Below, one piece after another: positions 46,903 through 56,022 of a DNA stretch of 64,000 nucleotides; the first letter of the stretch is position 1; each line of letters opens with the position of its first letter. Location: the NCBI RefSeq assembly GCF_900103365.1, contig NZ_LT629703.1, positions 7,488,501 to 7,552,500 of the forward strand. The letters are read 5' to 3'. Both the position numbers and the translations under genes were made by a program. The notes under the pieces were generated by a model. It saw nothing but the letters and a program-made list of their open reading frames with translations. It was not told where the DNA came from and searched no databases. This DNA comes from Afipia sp. GAS231 (GTDB lineage Bacteria > Pseudomonadota > Alphaproteobacteria > Rhizobiales > Xanthobacteraceae).

Positions 46903-47709
46903 TTGACGCAATTTGTGACCATCGAGAAAGGCCTCGGGCCCGAGGGCCGCATCGCGGTCGTGCGTTTCGACCGTGGCGACGGCATCAATGCGCTGTCGCC
47001 GGAGGCGCTGCGCCAGCTCACCGATGCGGCCCGCAGCTTTGAGGACGACGCGGAGACCTCGGTCGTGGTGCTGACGGGCGGCGCCAAATCGTTCAGCGCC
47101 GGCTTCGATCTCAGGGATCCCGAGGGCAAGTCGCGCCAGACCATGGATCTCGGCGCGCTGCGCCGGCATCTCAAGCTCGGGCCGCGGCTGACGCGGGCGT
47201 GGCAGGAGATGGAGCAGATCACCATCGGCGCCATCGAAGGCTTTTGCGTCGGTGGCGGCGTCGCGCTGGCGGTAGCGCTGGATTTCCGCGTCATGGCCCG
47301 CGATGCGCACATCCGTGTGCCCGAGATCGGGCTCGGCATGAACATGAGCTGGCAGAGCGTGCCGCGCATGCTGCACCTGATGGGACCGGCACGCACCAAG
47401 CAGGCCGTGATTCTCGCGGACCAGCGCATCTCCTCGGCCGAGGCTTACGAATGGGGGCTGGTGGAGGAGGTGGCCGATCCCGGCAAGGCGTTCGACAGCG
47501 CGATGGCGCTCGCCGGCAAGGTCGCGGCCCAACCGCCGATCTCGGTCGCGATGACCAAGCTCACCGTCAATCGGCTCGCACACGCGCTCGACGATCTAGC
47601 CAGCCATATGGACCTCGACCAGTTCGCGCTGGCCAGCCTGTCCGAGGATCACAAGGAAGGCGTCGGCGCGTTTCTTGAGCGCCGCAAGCCGCGGTTCAGA
47701 GGACGCTAG
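46903..47709 (+). CDS. Enoyl-CoA hydratase/isomerase family protein
   Basis: 268 residues from TTG 46903, chosen because GGGAGG stands 5 bp upstream and the family starts here. The crotonase oxyanion hole is formed by SFSAGFDL and GFCVGGGVALAVALDFRV. The PEIGLGMNMSWQSVPRM segment replaces the usual catalytic loop with Met and Trp rather than Pro-Gly-Gly. The reaction could therefore be isomerisation or another crotonase chemistry. It sits alone; its gap to the preceding gene is 40 bp. Confidence 0.85.
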   Translation: MTQFVTIEKGLGPEGRIAVVRFDRGDGINALSPEALRQLTDAARSFEDDAETSVVVLTGGAKSFSAGFDLRDPEGKSRQTMDLGALRRHLKLGPRLTRAWQEMEQITIGAIEGFCVGGGVALAVALDFRVMARDAHIRVPEIGLGMNMSWQSVPRMLHLMGPARTKQAVILADQRISSAEAYEWGLVEEVADPGKAFDSAMALAGKVAAQPPISVAMTKLTVNRLAHALDDLASHMDLDQFALASLSEDHKEGVGAFLERRKPRFRGR

Positions 47710-47718
47710 GCAAGCGGT

Positions 47719-49263
47719 TCACGTCACCGGGGCAGGGTTGAACAACACGAGATCGTTGTGCAGGCCCCATTTGTCGGCCCAGACCTGCTTGCGGCCGCTG
47801 GCGACATCCAGGATCAAGTGAAACAGTTCCCAGCCGGCTTCCTCGATGGTGATTTCGCCGCTGGCGATCCGGCCGGCGTCGAAATCGATCAGGTCCGACC
47901 AGCGCCGGGCCAACTCGGTCCGCGTCGAGACCTTGATGACGGGCGCTTCAGCTAAGCCATAAGGCGTGCCGCGCCCGGTGGTGAACACCTGCAGGTTCAT
48001 GCCGGCGGCGAGCTGCAGGGTGCCGCAGACGAAATCGCTGGCCGGCGTCGCGGCAAACAGCAGGCCTTTGGTATGCGCGCGCTCGCCGGGGCCGATCACG
48101 CCCGAGATCGCGCTGCAGCCGGACTTGACGATCGAGCCCAGCGACTTCTCCACGATGTTGGCGAGGCCGCCTTTCTTGTTGCCCGGCGTGGTGTTGGCGC
48201 TGCGATCGGCGCCACCGCGCGCCAGATAGGCATCGTACCAGTCCATCTCGCGCACCAGCGCGCGCCCGACGTCGGCGTTGACGGCGCGGCGCGTCAATAG
48301 CTCGATGGCGTCGCGCACTTCGGTCACTTCCGAAAACATCACCGTGGCGCCGGCTCGAACCAGCAGATCGGAAGCGAATCCGAGCGCGGGATTGGCGGTG
48401 ACGCCGGAAAAGGCGTCGCTGCCGCCGCATTGCAGGCCGACGGTGAGGTCGGAGGCGGGGCAGGTCTCGCGCTTGCGCTGGTTCAGGACCTTCAGGCGGG
48501 CGTCGGCCATTTTGAAAATGGTCTCGACCATGTCGCCAAAGCTCTGATTGCCTTCGTCCTGCAGCCGCGTCAGGTGCGACGGGCTGCCTTCCGGGATCAA
48601 CCGCTCGGGGGCAAGTTTTTCGCAACCGAGGCCGACCACCATGACCTCGCCGCCGAAATTCGGATTCCTCGCAATGTTCTGCAGGGTGCGGATCGGGATC
48701 ATCGCGTCGGGCGCATTGATGGCGACCCCGCAGCCATAGGCATGGGTCACGGCCACGACATCGTCGACATTGGGATAGCGTGGCAGCAGTTCGGCCTTGA
48801 TCCGCTTCAACGCGAATTCCAGCGTGCCGGAGACGCATTGCACCGACGTCGAGATGGCGAGGATGTTCTTGACGCCGACCGAGCCGTCCGCGTTCCGAAA
48901 GCCTTCGAACGTGTAGCCGGTCAGGGGAGGTTGCGTCTCCGGCACTGCGTTGGCGATCTCGAGCTTGTCGAGGTCCGGCGCCTCCGGCATCCGGATCCGG
49001 GCTTCCTCGACCCATTCGCCGGTCATGATCGGCTGCAGCGCATAGCCGATGATTTCACCGTAGCGCACGATCGCTGCGTCCTGCGCGATGTCAGCCAAAG
49101 CCACCTTGTGGCCCTGTGGCACGAAGTTGCGCAGTTCGAGGCCGCAGCCGAATTTGGTCCCGGCGGGCAGGCCGAAATCGTTGACGATGATGGCGACGTT
49201 GTCGCGCGCATTCAGCTTGATGTAACGCGGCGCGTAAGCGTCGGCCGAGACCGTCATGTTCAT
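47719..49263 (-). CDS. UxaA/GarD-family sugar-acid dehydratase
   Basis: 514 residues from ATG 49263, with AGGAC 6 bp upstream; the frame is open to 49365. The N-terminal SAF domain (about 10-90) is followed by the UxaA/GarD core with [21 protein letters not shown] and [20 protein letters not shown], which carry Cys and His residues for the metal site. The family includes altronate and galactarate dehydratases; length and single-chain SAF fusion fit either. The acting substrate is likely a hexarate or hexonate. Confidence 0.88.
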   Translation of the reverse strand: MNMTVSADAYAPRYIKLNARDNVAIIVNDFGLPAGTKFGCGLELRNFVPQGHKVALADIAQDAAIVRYGEIIGYALQPIMTGEWVEEARIRMPEAPDLDKLEIANAVPETQPPLTGYTFEGFRNADGSVGVKNILAISTSVQCVSGTLEFALKRIKAELLPRYPNVDDVVAVTHAYGCGVAINAPDAMIPIRTLQNIARNPNFGGEVMVVGLGCEKLAPERLIPEGSPSHLTRLQDEGNQSFGDMVETIFKMADARLKVLNQRKRETCPASDLTVGLQCGGSDAFSGVTANPALGFASDLLVRAGATVMFSEVTEVRDAIELLTRRAVNADVGRALVREMDWYDAYLARGGADRSANTTPGNKKGGLANIVEKSLGSIVKSGCSAISGVIGPGERAHTKGLLFAATPASDFVCGTLQLAAGMNLQVFTTGRGTPYGLAEAPVIKVSTRTELARRWSDLIDFDAGRIASGEITIEEAGWELFHLILDVASGRKQVWADKWGLHNDLVLFNPAPVT

Positions 49264-49402
49264 GGCAAGTCCTGTTCGCAAGCGCCGTTTCAGCCGGTAC
49301 AGATATAGGCGATTTTGAGCACCGCGTGGGGCGTAAACTGTTCGGGCGTTCGGGCCGGACAGCATGGCAATGCGGGCAGCGAACGATTAAATATCGTTCG
49401 AA

Positions 49403-50209
49403 ATGCCAAACAGCGACCTCCAAGCATTCGTCCGGCGTCACGATCGACTGTTCGTTCTGACAGGCGCCGGATGCAGCACGAATTCGGGGATTCCCGACTA
49501 TCGGGATGCCGATGGCAGCTGGAAACGGACACAGCCCGTGCGCTTCCAGGCGTTTGTCGCCGACGATGCCACCCGGCGCCGCTATTGGGCCCGCAGCATG
49601 ATCGGCTGGCGGCGCTTCGGACAAGCCCGTCCCAACGATGCGCATCACGCCTTGGCGCGTCTCGAGGCAGCCGGCCGCAGCCAGATGCTCCTCACCCAGA
49701 ATGTGGACCGATTGCACCAGGCCGCCGGGAGCAGGGTGGTGATCGACCTTCATGGCCGCCTCGATCTGGTCCGCTGCATGGCCTGCTCGGCCGCCCGGCG
49801 CCGTGCCGACTTCCAGGAAGATCTGGTCCGCCTCAACGCGCCCTGGGCTGGCCTGGATGCAGCTGCGTTGCCGGATGGCGATGCCGAACTCGACCATATG
49901 GACTTCTCGGGCTTTGCCGTGCCGCCTTGCGCTTCTTGTGGCGGCCTCATGAAGCCTGACGTCGTGTTCTTTGGCGAAAGCGTTCCGCGAGATCAGATTG
50001 CCTTGGCTATGGAGGCTCTGGAGCAGGCCAACGCGATGCTGGTCGTGGGTTCGTCCCTGATGGTCTATTCGGGGTTCCGGTTCGCTCAGGCGGCAGCACG
50101 GCGCGGTATTCCGATCGCCGCCGTCAATCTCGGCCGGACGCGCGCAGACGACTTGCTGACCCTGAAGATCGAAGACCGTTGCGAGGCGGCGCTGTCGTTT
50201 CTCCTGTAG
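49403..50209 (+). CDS. Sir2-family NAD-dependent protein deacylase
   Basis: 268 residues. The NAD-binding motif LTGAGCSTNSGIPDYRD (about residues 18-34), TQNVDRLHQAAGS and the catalytic His in DLHG are intact. The zinc site has CMAC and CASC. The GCSTNSGIPDYRD form is that of class II (SIRT4-like) sirtuins. It may remove acyl groups from metabolic enzymes. It is followed by a 378-bp gap. Confidence 0.93.
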   Translation: MPNSDLQAFVRRHDRLFVLTGAGCSTNSGIPDYRDADGSWKRTQPVRFQAFVADDATRRRYWARSMIGWRRFGQARPNDAHHALARLEAAGRSQMLLTQNVDRLHQAAGSRVVIDLHGRLDLVRCMACSAARRRADFQEDLVRLNAPWAGLDAAALPDGDAELDHMDFSGFAVPPCASCGGLMKPDVVFFGESVPRDQIALAMEALEQANAMLVVGSSLMVYSGFRFAQAAARRGIPIAAVNLGRTRADDLLTLKIEDRCEAALSFLL

Positions 50210-50273
50210 CCCGATACGCATCCGACGATCGCAGGGGCGTTGGTCCGGAGCATACCCGCAAAACCCAACGGCC

Positions 50274-50339
50274 ATATCTGTAATTCGCATAAGGTATATT
50301 ATGGAATATTTATATCTATAATTAGATCAGATATTTAGC
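50274..50339. promoter_or_regulatory. AT-rich segment with nested inverted repeats
   Basis: These 66 bases are roughly three quarters A+T in a GC-rich genome. They contain ATCTA-taat-TAGAT (50314-50327) inside a wider ATATC...GATAT pair (50312-50334). It may be a promoter or a binding site for a nucleoid protein or regulator. Confidence 0.5.
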
Positions 50340-50521
50340 CGGATTTCCTTCCAGACGCCCTCAGGATTGGCGCTGGTTCGTCGGCTTGGCTGAAGCCATC
50401 TGTATCCCATCCACGGTCTCGATCGCTCCGTGGCCTTCGCACGCGTCACTTGGTCCTAAAGCCGATGTTGCCGTGGCTCGTGTCCGCTGCAATAAGCCGA
50501 CGCGAATGCGAGATCGCTGAT

Positions 50522-50540
50522 GACCTGATGGCGTCAGGTC
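50522..50540 (+). promoter_or_regulatory. Candidate operator upstream of dctP
   Basis: GACCTGA-tggcg-TCAGGTC is a perfect inverted repeat with 7-bp arms, ending 2 bp before TATAGAAT (50543-50550), a likely -10 box. A repressor bound here would block transcription of the TRAP operon. The regulator gene is not in this neighbourhood. Confidence 0.55.
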
Positions 50541-50587
50541 CGTATAGAATTGCATCTCAAGAACAAAAAGCCTCAAGGGAGAAACAG

Positions 50588-51607
50588 ATGAGCTTTTCAC
50601 GACGCACGCTTCTGAAGGCATCCGCTGCGTCAGCGGTTCTGGGCGGCATTGGCGCACCCATGGTGGCGCGGGCCCAGACGGCCGAATTCACCTACAAATT
50701 TGCCAACAATCTTCCGGAATCGCATCCGTTCATGACGCGCGCCCGCGAGATGGCCGCCGCGATCAAGGCCGAGACCAGCGGCCGGTTCGACATGCAGGTT
50801 TTCCCGAACAGCCAGCTCGGTTCCGACACCGACATGCTGAGCCAGGTTCGTTCCGGCGGCATCGAGTTTTTCACGCTGTCCGGACTGATCCTGGCCACCC
50901 TGGTGCCGGCGGCCTCGATCAACGGCGTCGGCTTCGCGTTCAAGGACTACCCGTCGGTCTGGGCGGCCATGGACGGCGATCTCGGCGCCTATGTGCGTGG
51001 CGAGATCAACAAGGCCGGCCTCGAGGTCATGGACAAGATCTGGGACAACGGTTTTCGGCAGACCACGTCGTCGACCAAGCCGATCAATGGTCCGGACGAC
51101 TACAAGGGCTTCAAGATCCGCGTGCCGGTTTCGCCGCTGTGGACTTCGATGTTCAAGGCGTTCGACGCCTCGCCCGCCTCGATCAATTTCAGCGAAGTTT
51201 ATTCGGCGCTGCAGACCAAGATCGTCGAAGGTCAGGAAAATCCGCTGGCGCTGATCTCGACCGCAAAACTCTACGAAGTGCAGAAATACTGCTCGATGAC
51301 CAACCACATGTGGGACGGTTTCTGGTTCCTGATGAACCGCCGTGCCTGGGCGGCGTTGCCTGATGACATCAAGACCATCGTCGCCAAGAACGTTAACGCC
51401 GCCGCGGTCAAGGAGCGTGCCGATACCGAGAAGCTCAACATCACCGTCCGCGAAGAACTGGCCGGCAAGGGCCTGGTCTTCAACCAGCCTGACGTGGCGC
51501 CGTTCCGGGAAAAACTCCGTTCCGCCGGCTTCTACGCGGAATGGAAGGGCAAATACGGCGACAAGGCCTGGGAAATCCTGGAAAAGTCGGTCGGCAAACT
51601 CTCGTAA
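50588..51607 (+). CDS. TRAP transporter solute-binding protein (DctP family)
   Basis: 339 residues from ATG 50588 with GGGAGAAA upstream. A twin-arginine signal (SRRTLLKASAAS) ends near ARAQ, so export is probably folded through Tat. The mature protein has the DctP fold signatures SHPFMTRAREMAAAIKAETSG and NSQLGSDTDMLSQVRSGGIE and the conserved ligand Arg in GFKIRVP. It captures an organic anion in the periplasm for the membrane part encoded next. The ligand is unknown. Confidence 0.93.
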   Translation: MSFSRRTLLKASAASAVLGGIGAPMVARAQTAEFTYKFANNLPESHPFMTRAREMAAAIKAETSGRFDMQVFPNSQLGSDTDMLSQVRSGGIEFFTLSGLILATLVPAASINGVGFAFKDYPSVWAAMDGDLGAYVRGEINKAGLEVMDKIWDNGFRQTTSSTKPINGPDDYKGFKIRVPVSPLWTSMFKAFDASPASINFSEVYSALQTKIVEGQENPLALISTAKLYEVQKYCSMTNHMWDGFWFLMNRRAWAALPDDIKTIVAKNVNAAAVKERADTEKLNITVREELAGKGLVFNQPDVAPFREKLRSAGFYAEWKGKYGDKAWEILEKSVGKLS

Positions 51608-51628
51608 GTATAAGTGCAGGGGGCCGTC

Positions 51629-53530
51629 ATGGCTCATGCCGAATTGACCGAGATCGCGCCCGGCGAGGTGACCGCAAGGTCCCCTCGCCGCCGTTCTGGA
51701 TTGGCGTCGGTCGAACATTTCCTCGGAATCCTGGTGGAGATTCCGGCGGCCTTTCTGGTGGTCGCCGAAATCGTGATCCTGTTTGCCGGCGTGGTGTCGC
51801 GCTACGTGCTGCACAGTCCGTTGATCTGGTCGGACGAACTGGCGTCGATCCTGTTCCTGTGGCTGGCGATGCTGGGCTCCGCGGTCGCATTCCGGCGCGT
51901 CGAGCACATGCGCATGACGGCGATCGTCGCCAGCGCCCGGCCGGCGATGCGCGCCTATCTGGACTTGGTCGCGACCTGCGCCGCGTTGGCGTTCCTGTTG
52001 ATGATCGTATGGCCGTCCTACGACTATGCCTATGAGGAAAGTTTCATCACGACGCCGGCGCTGCAGATCTCCAATAGCTGGCGCGCCGCGGCCTTGCCGG
52101 TCGGCATCTGCCTGATGGGCCTGTTCGCGTTTCTGCGGCTGCTGCGGGCCGGCGATCTCTGGATGGTGCTGCGCGCGATCCTGTCGGTTGCTGTTGTCAT
52201 CGCCGTGTTCTGGCTGTTGAAGGGAACGCTGAAACCGCTCGGCAATCTCAACCTCATCATCTTCTTTGTCGGCGTCGCCGGTTTCTGCGTGTTTGCCGGC
52301 GTGCCGATTGCGTTCGGGTTTGGCCTTGCGACCTATGGCTATCTGGCGCTGACGACGCGCACGCCGCTGATGGTGCTGATCGGGCGCATGGACGAGGGCA
52401 TGAGCCACCTGATCCTGCTGTCGGTGCCGCTGTTCGTGTTCTTAGGACTCCTGATCGAGATGACCGGCATGGCGCGGGCGATGGTCGGCTTCCTGGCGAG
52501 CCTGCTCGGCCATGTCCGCGGCGGGCTGCATTACGTGCTGGTCGGCGCGATGTATCTGGTGTCGGGCATCTCCGGCTCGAAGGCCGCCGACATGGCCGCC
52601 GTGGCGCCGGTGCTGTTTCCGGAGATGAAGCTGCGCGGCGCCAAGCCGGGCGATCTGGTCGCCCTGCTCGCCGCCACCGGCGCGCAGACCGAAACCATTC
52701 CGCCGAGCCTGGTGCTGATCACGATCGGTTCGGTCACCGGCGTGTCGATTGCCGCCTTGTTCACCGGCGGATTGCTGCCGGGCGTGGTGCTGGCGATCAC
52801 GCTGTCGGCGCTGGTGTGGTGGCGTTACCGCGGCGAAAACCTCGAGCACGTCACCAAGGCGAGCGGCCGCGAGATCGGCCGCGCCTTCGTCATCGCCCTG
52901 CCCGCATTGGCGCTGCCGTTCGTGATCCGCTACGCCGTGGTCGAAGGCATCGCAACCGCGACCGAAGTCTCCACCATCGGCATCATCTATGCCTTCATCG
53001 TCGGCTTTCTGGTTTACGGCCTTTTGATCTACCGCAAGTTCGAGTGGCGGCGGATCGTGCCAATGTTGGTGGAGACCGCGTGCCTGTCGGGCGCGATCCT
53101 GTTGATCATCGGCTGCGCCACCGGCATGGCCTGGGGCCTCACGCAATCAGGCTTCTCGCGGGCGCTGGCTTCAGCCATGACCGGCCTGCCCGGCGGTTCG
53201 GCGACCTTCATCGCGGTGTCGATCGTGGCCTTTGTCGTGCTCGGCAGCGTGCTGGAGGGCATTCCGGCGATCGTGCTGTTCGGGCCGTTGTTGTTCCCGA
53301 TCGCGCGCGCCGTCGGCGTCCACGAGGTGCACTACGCGATGATCATCATCCTGGCGATGGGGATCGGATTGTTCGCGCCGCCGTTCGGGGTCGGCTATTA
53401 TGCCGCCTGCGCCATCGGAAAGGTCGATCCGGCCGAGGGGATCAAGCCGATCTGGGGCTACCTGCTGGCGCTGATGATCGGCCTGATTATCGTGGCGATC
53501 TTCCCGTGGATTTCGATCGGGTTCCTGTAA
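51629..53530 (+). CDS. TRAP transporter fused permease (DctQ-DctM)
   Basis: 633 residues from ATG 51629; GTG 51614 is possible but less likely. The first 180 residues form a DctQ-like four-helix small permease. It is joined to a DctM large permease of about 13 helices from about residue 205 (VGVAGFCVFAGVPIAFGFGL). The fusion is less common than separate subunits. It uses a sodium gradient to take up the ligand bound by DctP. It follows dctP by 21 bp. Confidence 0.93.
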   Translation: MAHAELTEIAPGEVTARSPRRRSGLASVEHFLGILVEIPAAFLVVAEIVILFAGVVSRYVLHSPLIWSDELASILFLWLAMLGSAVAFRRVEHMRMTAIVASARPAMRAYLDLVATCAALAFLLMIVWPSYDYAYEESFITTPALQISNSWRAAALPVGICLMGLFAFLRLLRAGDLWMVLRAILSVAVVIAVFWLLKGTLKPLGNLNLIIFFVGVAGFCVFAGVPIAFGFGLATYGYLALTTRTPLMVLIGRMDEGMSHLILLSVPLFVFLGLLIEMTGMARAMVGFLASLLGHVRGGLHYVLVGAMYLVSGISGSKAADMAAVAPVLFPEMKLRGAKPGDLVALLAATGAQTETIPPSLVLITIGSVTGVSIAALFTGGLLPGVVLAITLSALVWWRYRGENLEHVTKASGREIGRAFVIALPALALPFVIRYAVVEGIATATEVSTIGIIYAFIVGFLVYGLLIYRKFEWRRIVPMLVETACLSGAILLIIGCATGMAWGLTQSGFSRALASAMTGLPGGSATFIAVSIVAFVVLGSVLEGIPAIVLFGPLLFPIARAVGVHEVHYAMIIILAMGIGLFAPPFGVGYYAACAIGKVDPAEGIKPIWGYLLALMIGLIIVAIFPWISIGFL

Positions 53531-53558
53531 CGTCAACTTTGCCAATGGGACGGAGCCG

Positions 53559-55208
53559 ATGAGCGCAGCCCAGAACCAGTACACAATCGGATTGCAGAAG
53601 ACGCCGGCGAACTATGTGCCGCTGACGCCGCTGAGCTTCCTGGCCCGGAGTGCTGCGGTCTACCCGGATCACGTCAGCACCGTCTATGAAGGCCGCAGTT
53701 TTACCTGGGCGGAGACCTACGACCGCTGCCGGCGCTTTGCGTCCTGGCTCGCCGGCCGCGGCATCGGCCATGGCGATACGGTGGCGGCGATGCTGCCGAA
53801 CATCCCGGCGATGAACGAACTGCATTTCGCAGTGCCGATGGCGGGCGCCGTGCTGAACGCGCTCAACATCCGGCTCGATGCTTCATCGATCGCGTTCCAG
53901 CTCGACCATGGCGGCGCAAAAATCATTCTGGTCGACCCGGAGTTTTCCGGCGTGATCGCGGAAGCGTTGACGTTGATGGCGGGGCCAAAACCCTTCGTTG
54001 TCGACGTCGACGATGCGGCGTTCGCGGGCGGCAAGCGCATTGGCGAACTCGAATATGAAGCGGTGGTAGCCCAAGGCGATCCCAGCTTCGTGGCACGGCC
54101 GCCCGGCGACGAGTGGGACGCGATCGCGCTGAGCTATACCTCGGGCACAACGGGCAATCCAAAGGGTGTCGTGACCCATCACCGCGGCGCTTACCTAAAC
54201 GCCGTCAGCAATATCCTGGCCGCCAATCTCGGCCAGCATCCGGTCTATCTCTGGACGCTGCCGATGTTTCACTGCAACGGCTGGTGCTTTCCGTGGACGG
54301 TCGCGGCATCCGCCGGCATCAATGTCTGCCTGCGCAAGGTCGATCCGGCGAAGATCTTCGAGCTGATCCCGCAGCATGGCGTCACCCACATGGCCGGCGC
54401 GCCGATCGTCTACAACACCCTCATCAATGCGCCCGGTGCGCCGAAGGGCGCCAAGGCGCGTCCGGTGGTCGGCCTGATCGCAGGCGCGGCGCCGCCGGTG
54501 GCCGTGCTTGAAGGCGCCGAGAATATCGGCATCAAGCTGACGCATGTCTACGGGCTGACCGAGGTCTATGGCCCGGCGTCGGTCTGCGCCGAGCAGCCCG
54601 GCTGGGACGATCTGCCAGCCGACCAGCGCGCCCAGCTCAAGCGCCGGCAGGGCGTGCCCTACCCGCTGCAGGAAGGCGTCACCGTGATCGATCCCGAAAC
54701 CATGCGGCAAGTGCCGCGCGACGGCGAGACCATCGGCGAGGTGATGTTCCGCGGCAATATCGTGATGAAAGGCTATCTGAAGAACGAGAAGGCCACCGAG
54801 GAAGCCTTTGCCGGTGGCTGGTTTCACACCGGCGATCTCGGCGTGCTCGACACGCACGGCTATGTCATCATCAAGGACCGCTCCAAGGACATCATCATAT
54901 CAGGCGGCGAGAATATCTCATCCGTCGAGGTCGAGGATGTCCTCTACAAGCATCCCTCGGTGCTGTTCGCCGCGGTCGTCGCCAAGCCGGATTCCAAATG
55001 GGGCGAAGTGCCCTGCGCCTTCGTCGAACTGAAGGACGGTGCCAAGGCGACCGAGGCCGAGATCATCGCCTTCTGCCGCAGCCACATGTCCGGCTTCAAG
55101 ACGCCGAAGGCGGTGGTGTTCGGTGTCATTCCGAAGACGTCGACCGGCAAGATCCAGAAGTTCCTGCTGCGCAATCAAGTGGGCTCGGCCAAGGCGATTT
55201 CGGCGTAG
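53559..55208 (+). CDS. Acyl-CoA synthetase (AMP-dependent)
   Basis: 549 residues. Adenylation motifs are clear: YTSGTTGNPKGVVTHH (P-loop type), YGLTEVYGP, GWFHTGDLGVLDTHGYV and the C-terminal PKTSTGKIQKFLLR, whose Lys forms the adenylate. The N-terminal NYVPLTPLSFLARSAAVYPD is typical of medium-chain or aryl-CoA ligases of the AlkK group. It lies 28 bp after the TRAP permease, so the transported acid is probably activated to its CoA ester by this enzyme. Confidence 0.92.
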   Translation: MSAAQNQYTIGLQKTPANYVPLTPLSFLARSAAVYPDHVSTVYEGRSFTWAETYDRCRRFASWLAGRGIGHGDTVAAMLPNIPAMNELHFAVPMAGAVLNALNIRLDASSIAFQLDHGGAKIILVDPEFSGVIAEALTLMAGPKPFVVDVDDAAFAGGKRIGELEYEAVVAQGDPSFVARPPGDEWDAIALSYTSGTTGNPKGVVTHHRGAYLNAVSNILAANLGQHPVYLWTLPMFHCNGWCFPWTVAASAGINVCLRKVDPAKIFELIPQHGVTHMAGAPIVYNTLINAPGAPKGAKARPVVGLIAGAAPPVAVLEGAENIGIKLTHVYGLTEVYGPASVCAEQPGWDDLPADQRAQLKRRQGVPYPLQEGVTVIDPETMRQVPRDGETIGEVMFRGNIVMKGYLKNEKATEEAFAGGWFHTGDLGVLDTHGYVIIKDRSKDIIISGGENISSVEVEDVLYKHPSVLFAAVVAKPDSKWGEVPCAFVELKDGAKATEAEIIAFCRSHMSGFKTPKAVVFGVIPKTSTGKIQKFLLRNQVGSAKAISA

Positions 55209-55210
55209 CT

Positions 55211-55340
55211 GTCGTCCCGGCCAAGCGAAGCGCGAGCCGGGACCCATAACCACAGGCGTTTGTGGTTTCGACAGGTCGTCGAACAGCTTTTTTAAGCCGA
55301 GACATCACGCGGTATGGGTCCCGGCGTTCGCCGGGACGAC
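55211..55340. repeat. Palindromic intergenic repeat, family 4 (GTCGTCCCGGC)
   Basis: GTCGTCCCGGCC... at the left pairs with ...GCCGGGACGAC at the right, with GGGACCCATAA and TATGGGTCCC as inner arms. It lies between convergent genes and is a further dispersed palindrome type. Confidence 0.85.
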
Positions 55341-55344
55341 GGAT

Positions 55345-55974
55345 TTAAGGGCTACGTTCCACCGGCGGATAATACTGCGGCGCTTCGGCTCGCTCGTACA
55401 TGCCGTAGTCGCGCATGACCTCGACGATGCGGAAATATTCCGTCGTCGGGTCCTTCAGTAGACGGCGGCCCAACTCGACACCGGCCTGTTGATCCGGCAC
55501 ATCGATCAAATGCGCGAAAGTGCCGTCGTGGTAGACGCTGTTGAAGGAATCACGGCGCCACTCGGTCTGCACCGGAAGTTCGGCGCGCTTCGATTCCGCG
55601 ACCAGCACAAAGGTCGGATGGCGCCGCGCCGGATCGTTGTACGGCGTGCGCCGCTCCGGCTGCCAGACCGGCTGCCCCGGCCTTTCCTCGTGGATCACCT
55701 GGGCGATGCGAATTCGATAGTCCGAAAACACCTTTTCGCGGCCGATGGTCTGGACCTCGTGATGGTAGCCGTGAACCCGCCATGCCGTCATCGCGCCTTC
55801 GTCCTGCCAGATCTGATAGGACAGCAGCAGGTTTTCACGGCTCAGGCTGCTGAACCGGTCGATAAAGAGGCAGCCGCCCATCGCATCGAGCGCAGGCCGC
55901 AGCGATGCGGCGAGGTCGAGATATTGATCCCGGTGGCCCGGCCGGGTCTGAACTTCAAAGAACAGAGCGATCAT
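55345..55974 (-). CDS. Antibiotic-biosynthesis-monooxygenase-like (ABM) protein
   Basis: 209 residues from ATG 55974, preceded by AAAGGAG; the frame extends to 56007 without a better start. The opening IALFFEVQTRPGHRDQYLDL is the ABM dimeric alpha-beta barrel. A second half (from about residue 110) has no certain domain, though SFNSVYHDGTFAHLIDVPD may be a related half. It may be a small monooxygenase or a degradation protein. Monocistronic. Confidence 0.78.
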   Translation of the reverse strand: MIALFFEVQTRPGHRDQYLDLAASLRPALDAMGGCLFIDRFSSLSRENLLLSYQIWQDEGAMTAWRVHGYHHEVQTIGREKVFSDYRIRIAQVIHEERPGQPVWQPERRTPYNDPARRHPTFVLVAESKRAELPVQTEWRRDSFNSVYHDGTFAHLIDVPDQQAGVELGRRLLKDPTTEYFRIVEVMRDYGMYERAEAPQYYPPVERSP

Positions 55975-56022
55975 CGAACCACTCCTTTTGCCGGCAACAG
56001 GCGTCACAGCGTCGAACCAGGC

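Larger units (their letters stand above)
50210..50587. other. 378-bp gap upstream of the TRAP transporter operon
   Basis: The gap contains an AT-rich segment (50274-50339), a perfect operator-like palindrome (50522-50540) and the dctP promoter region. No gene is seen. Confidence 0.7.

Noticed and set aside
50630..52408. Antisense 592-codon frame over dctP and dctQM
   Set aside because: Covers two clear genes and is rich in His, Arg and Gln in the way of GC-rich shadows.
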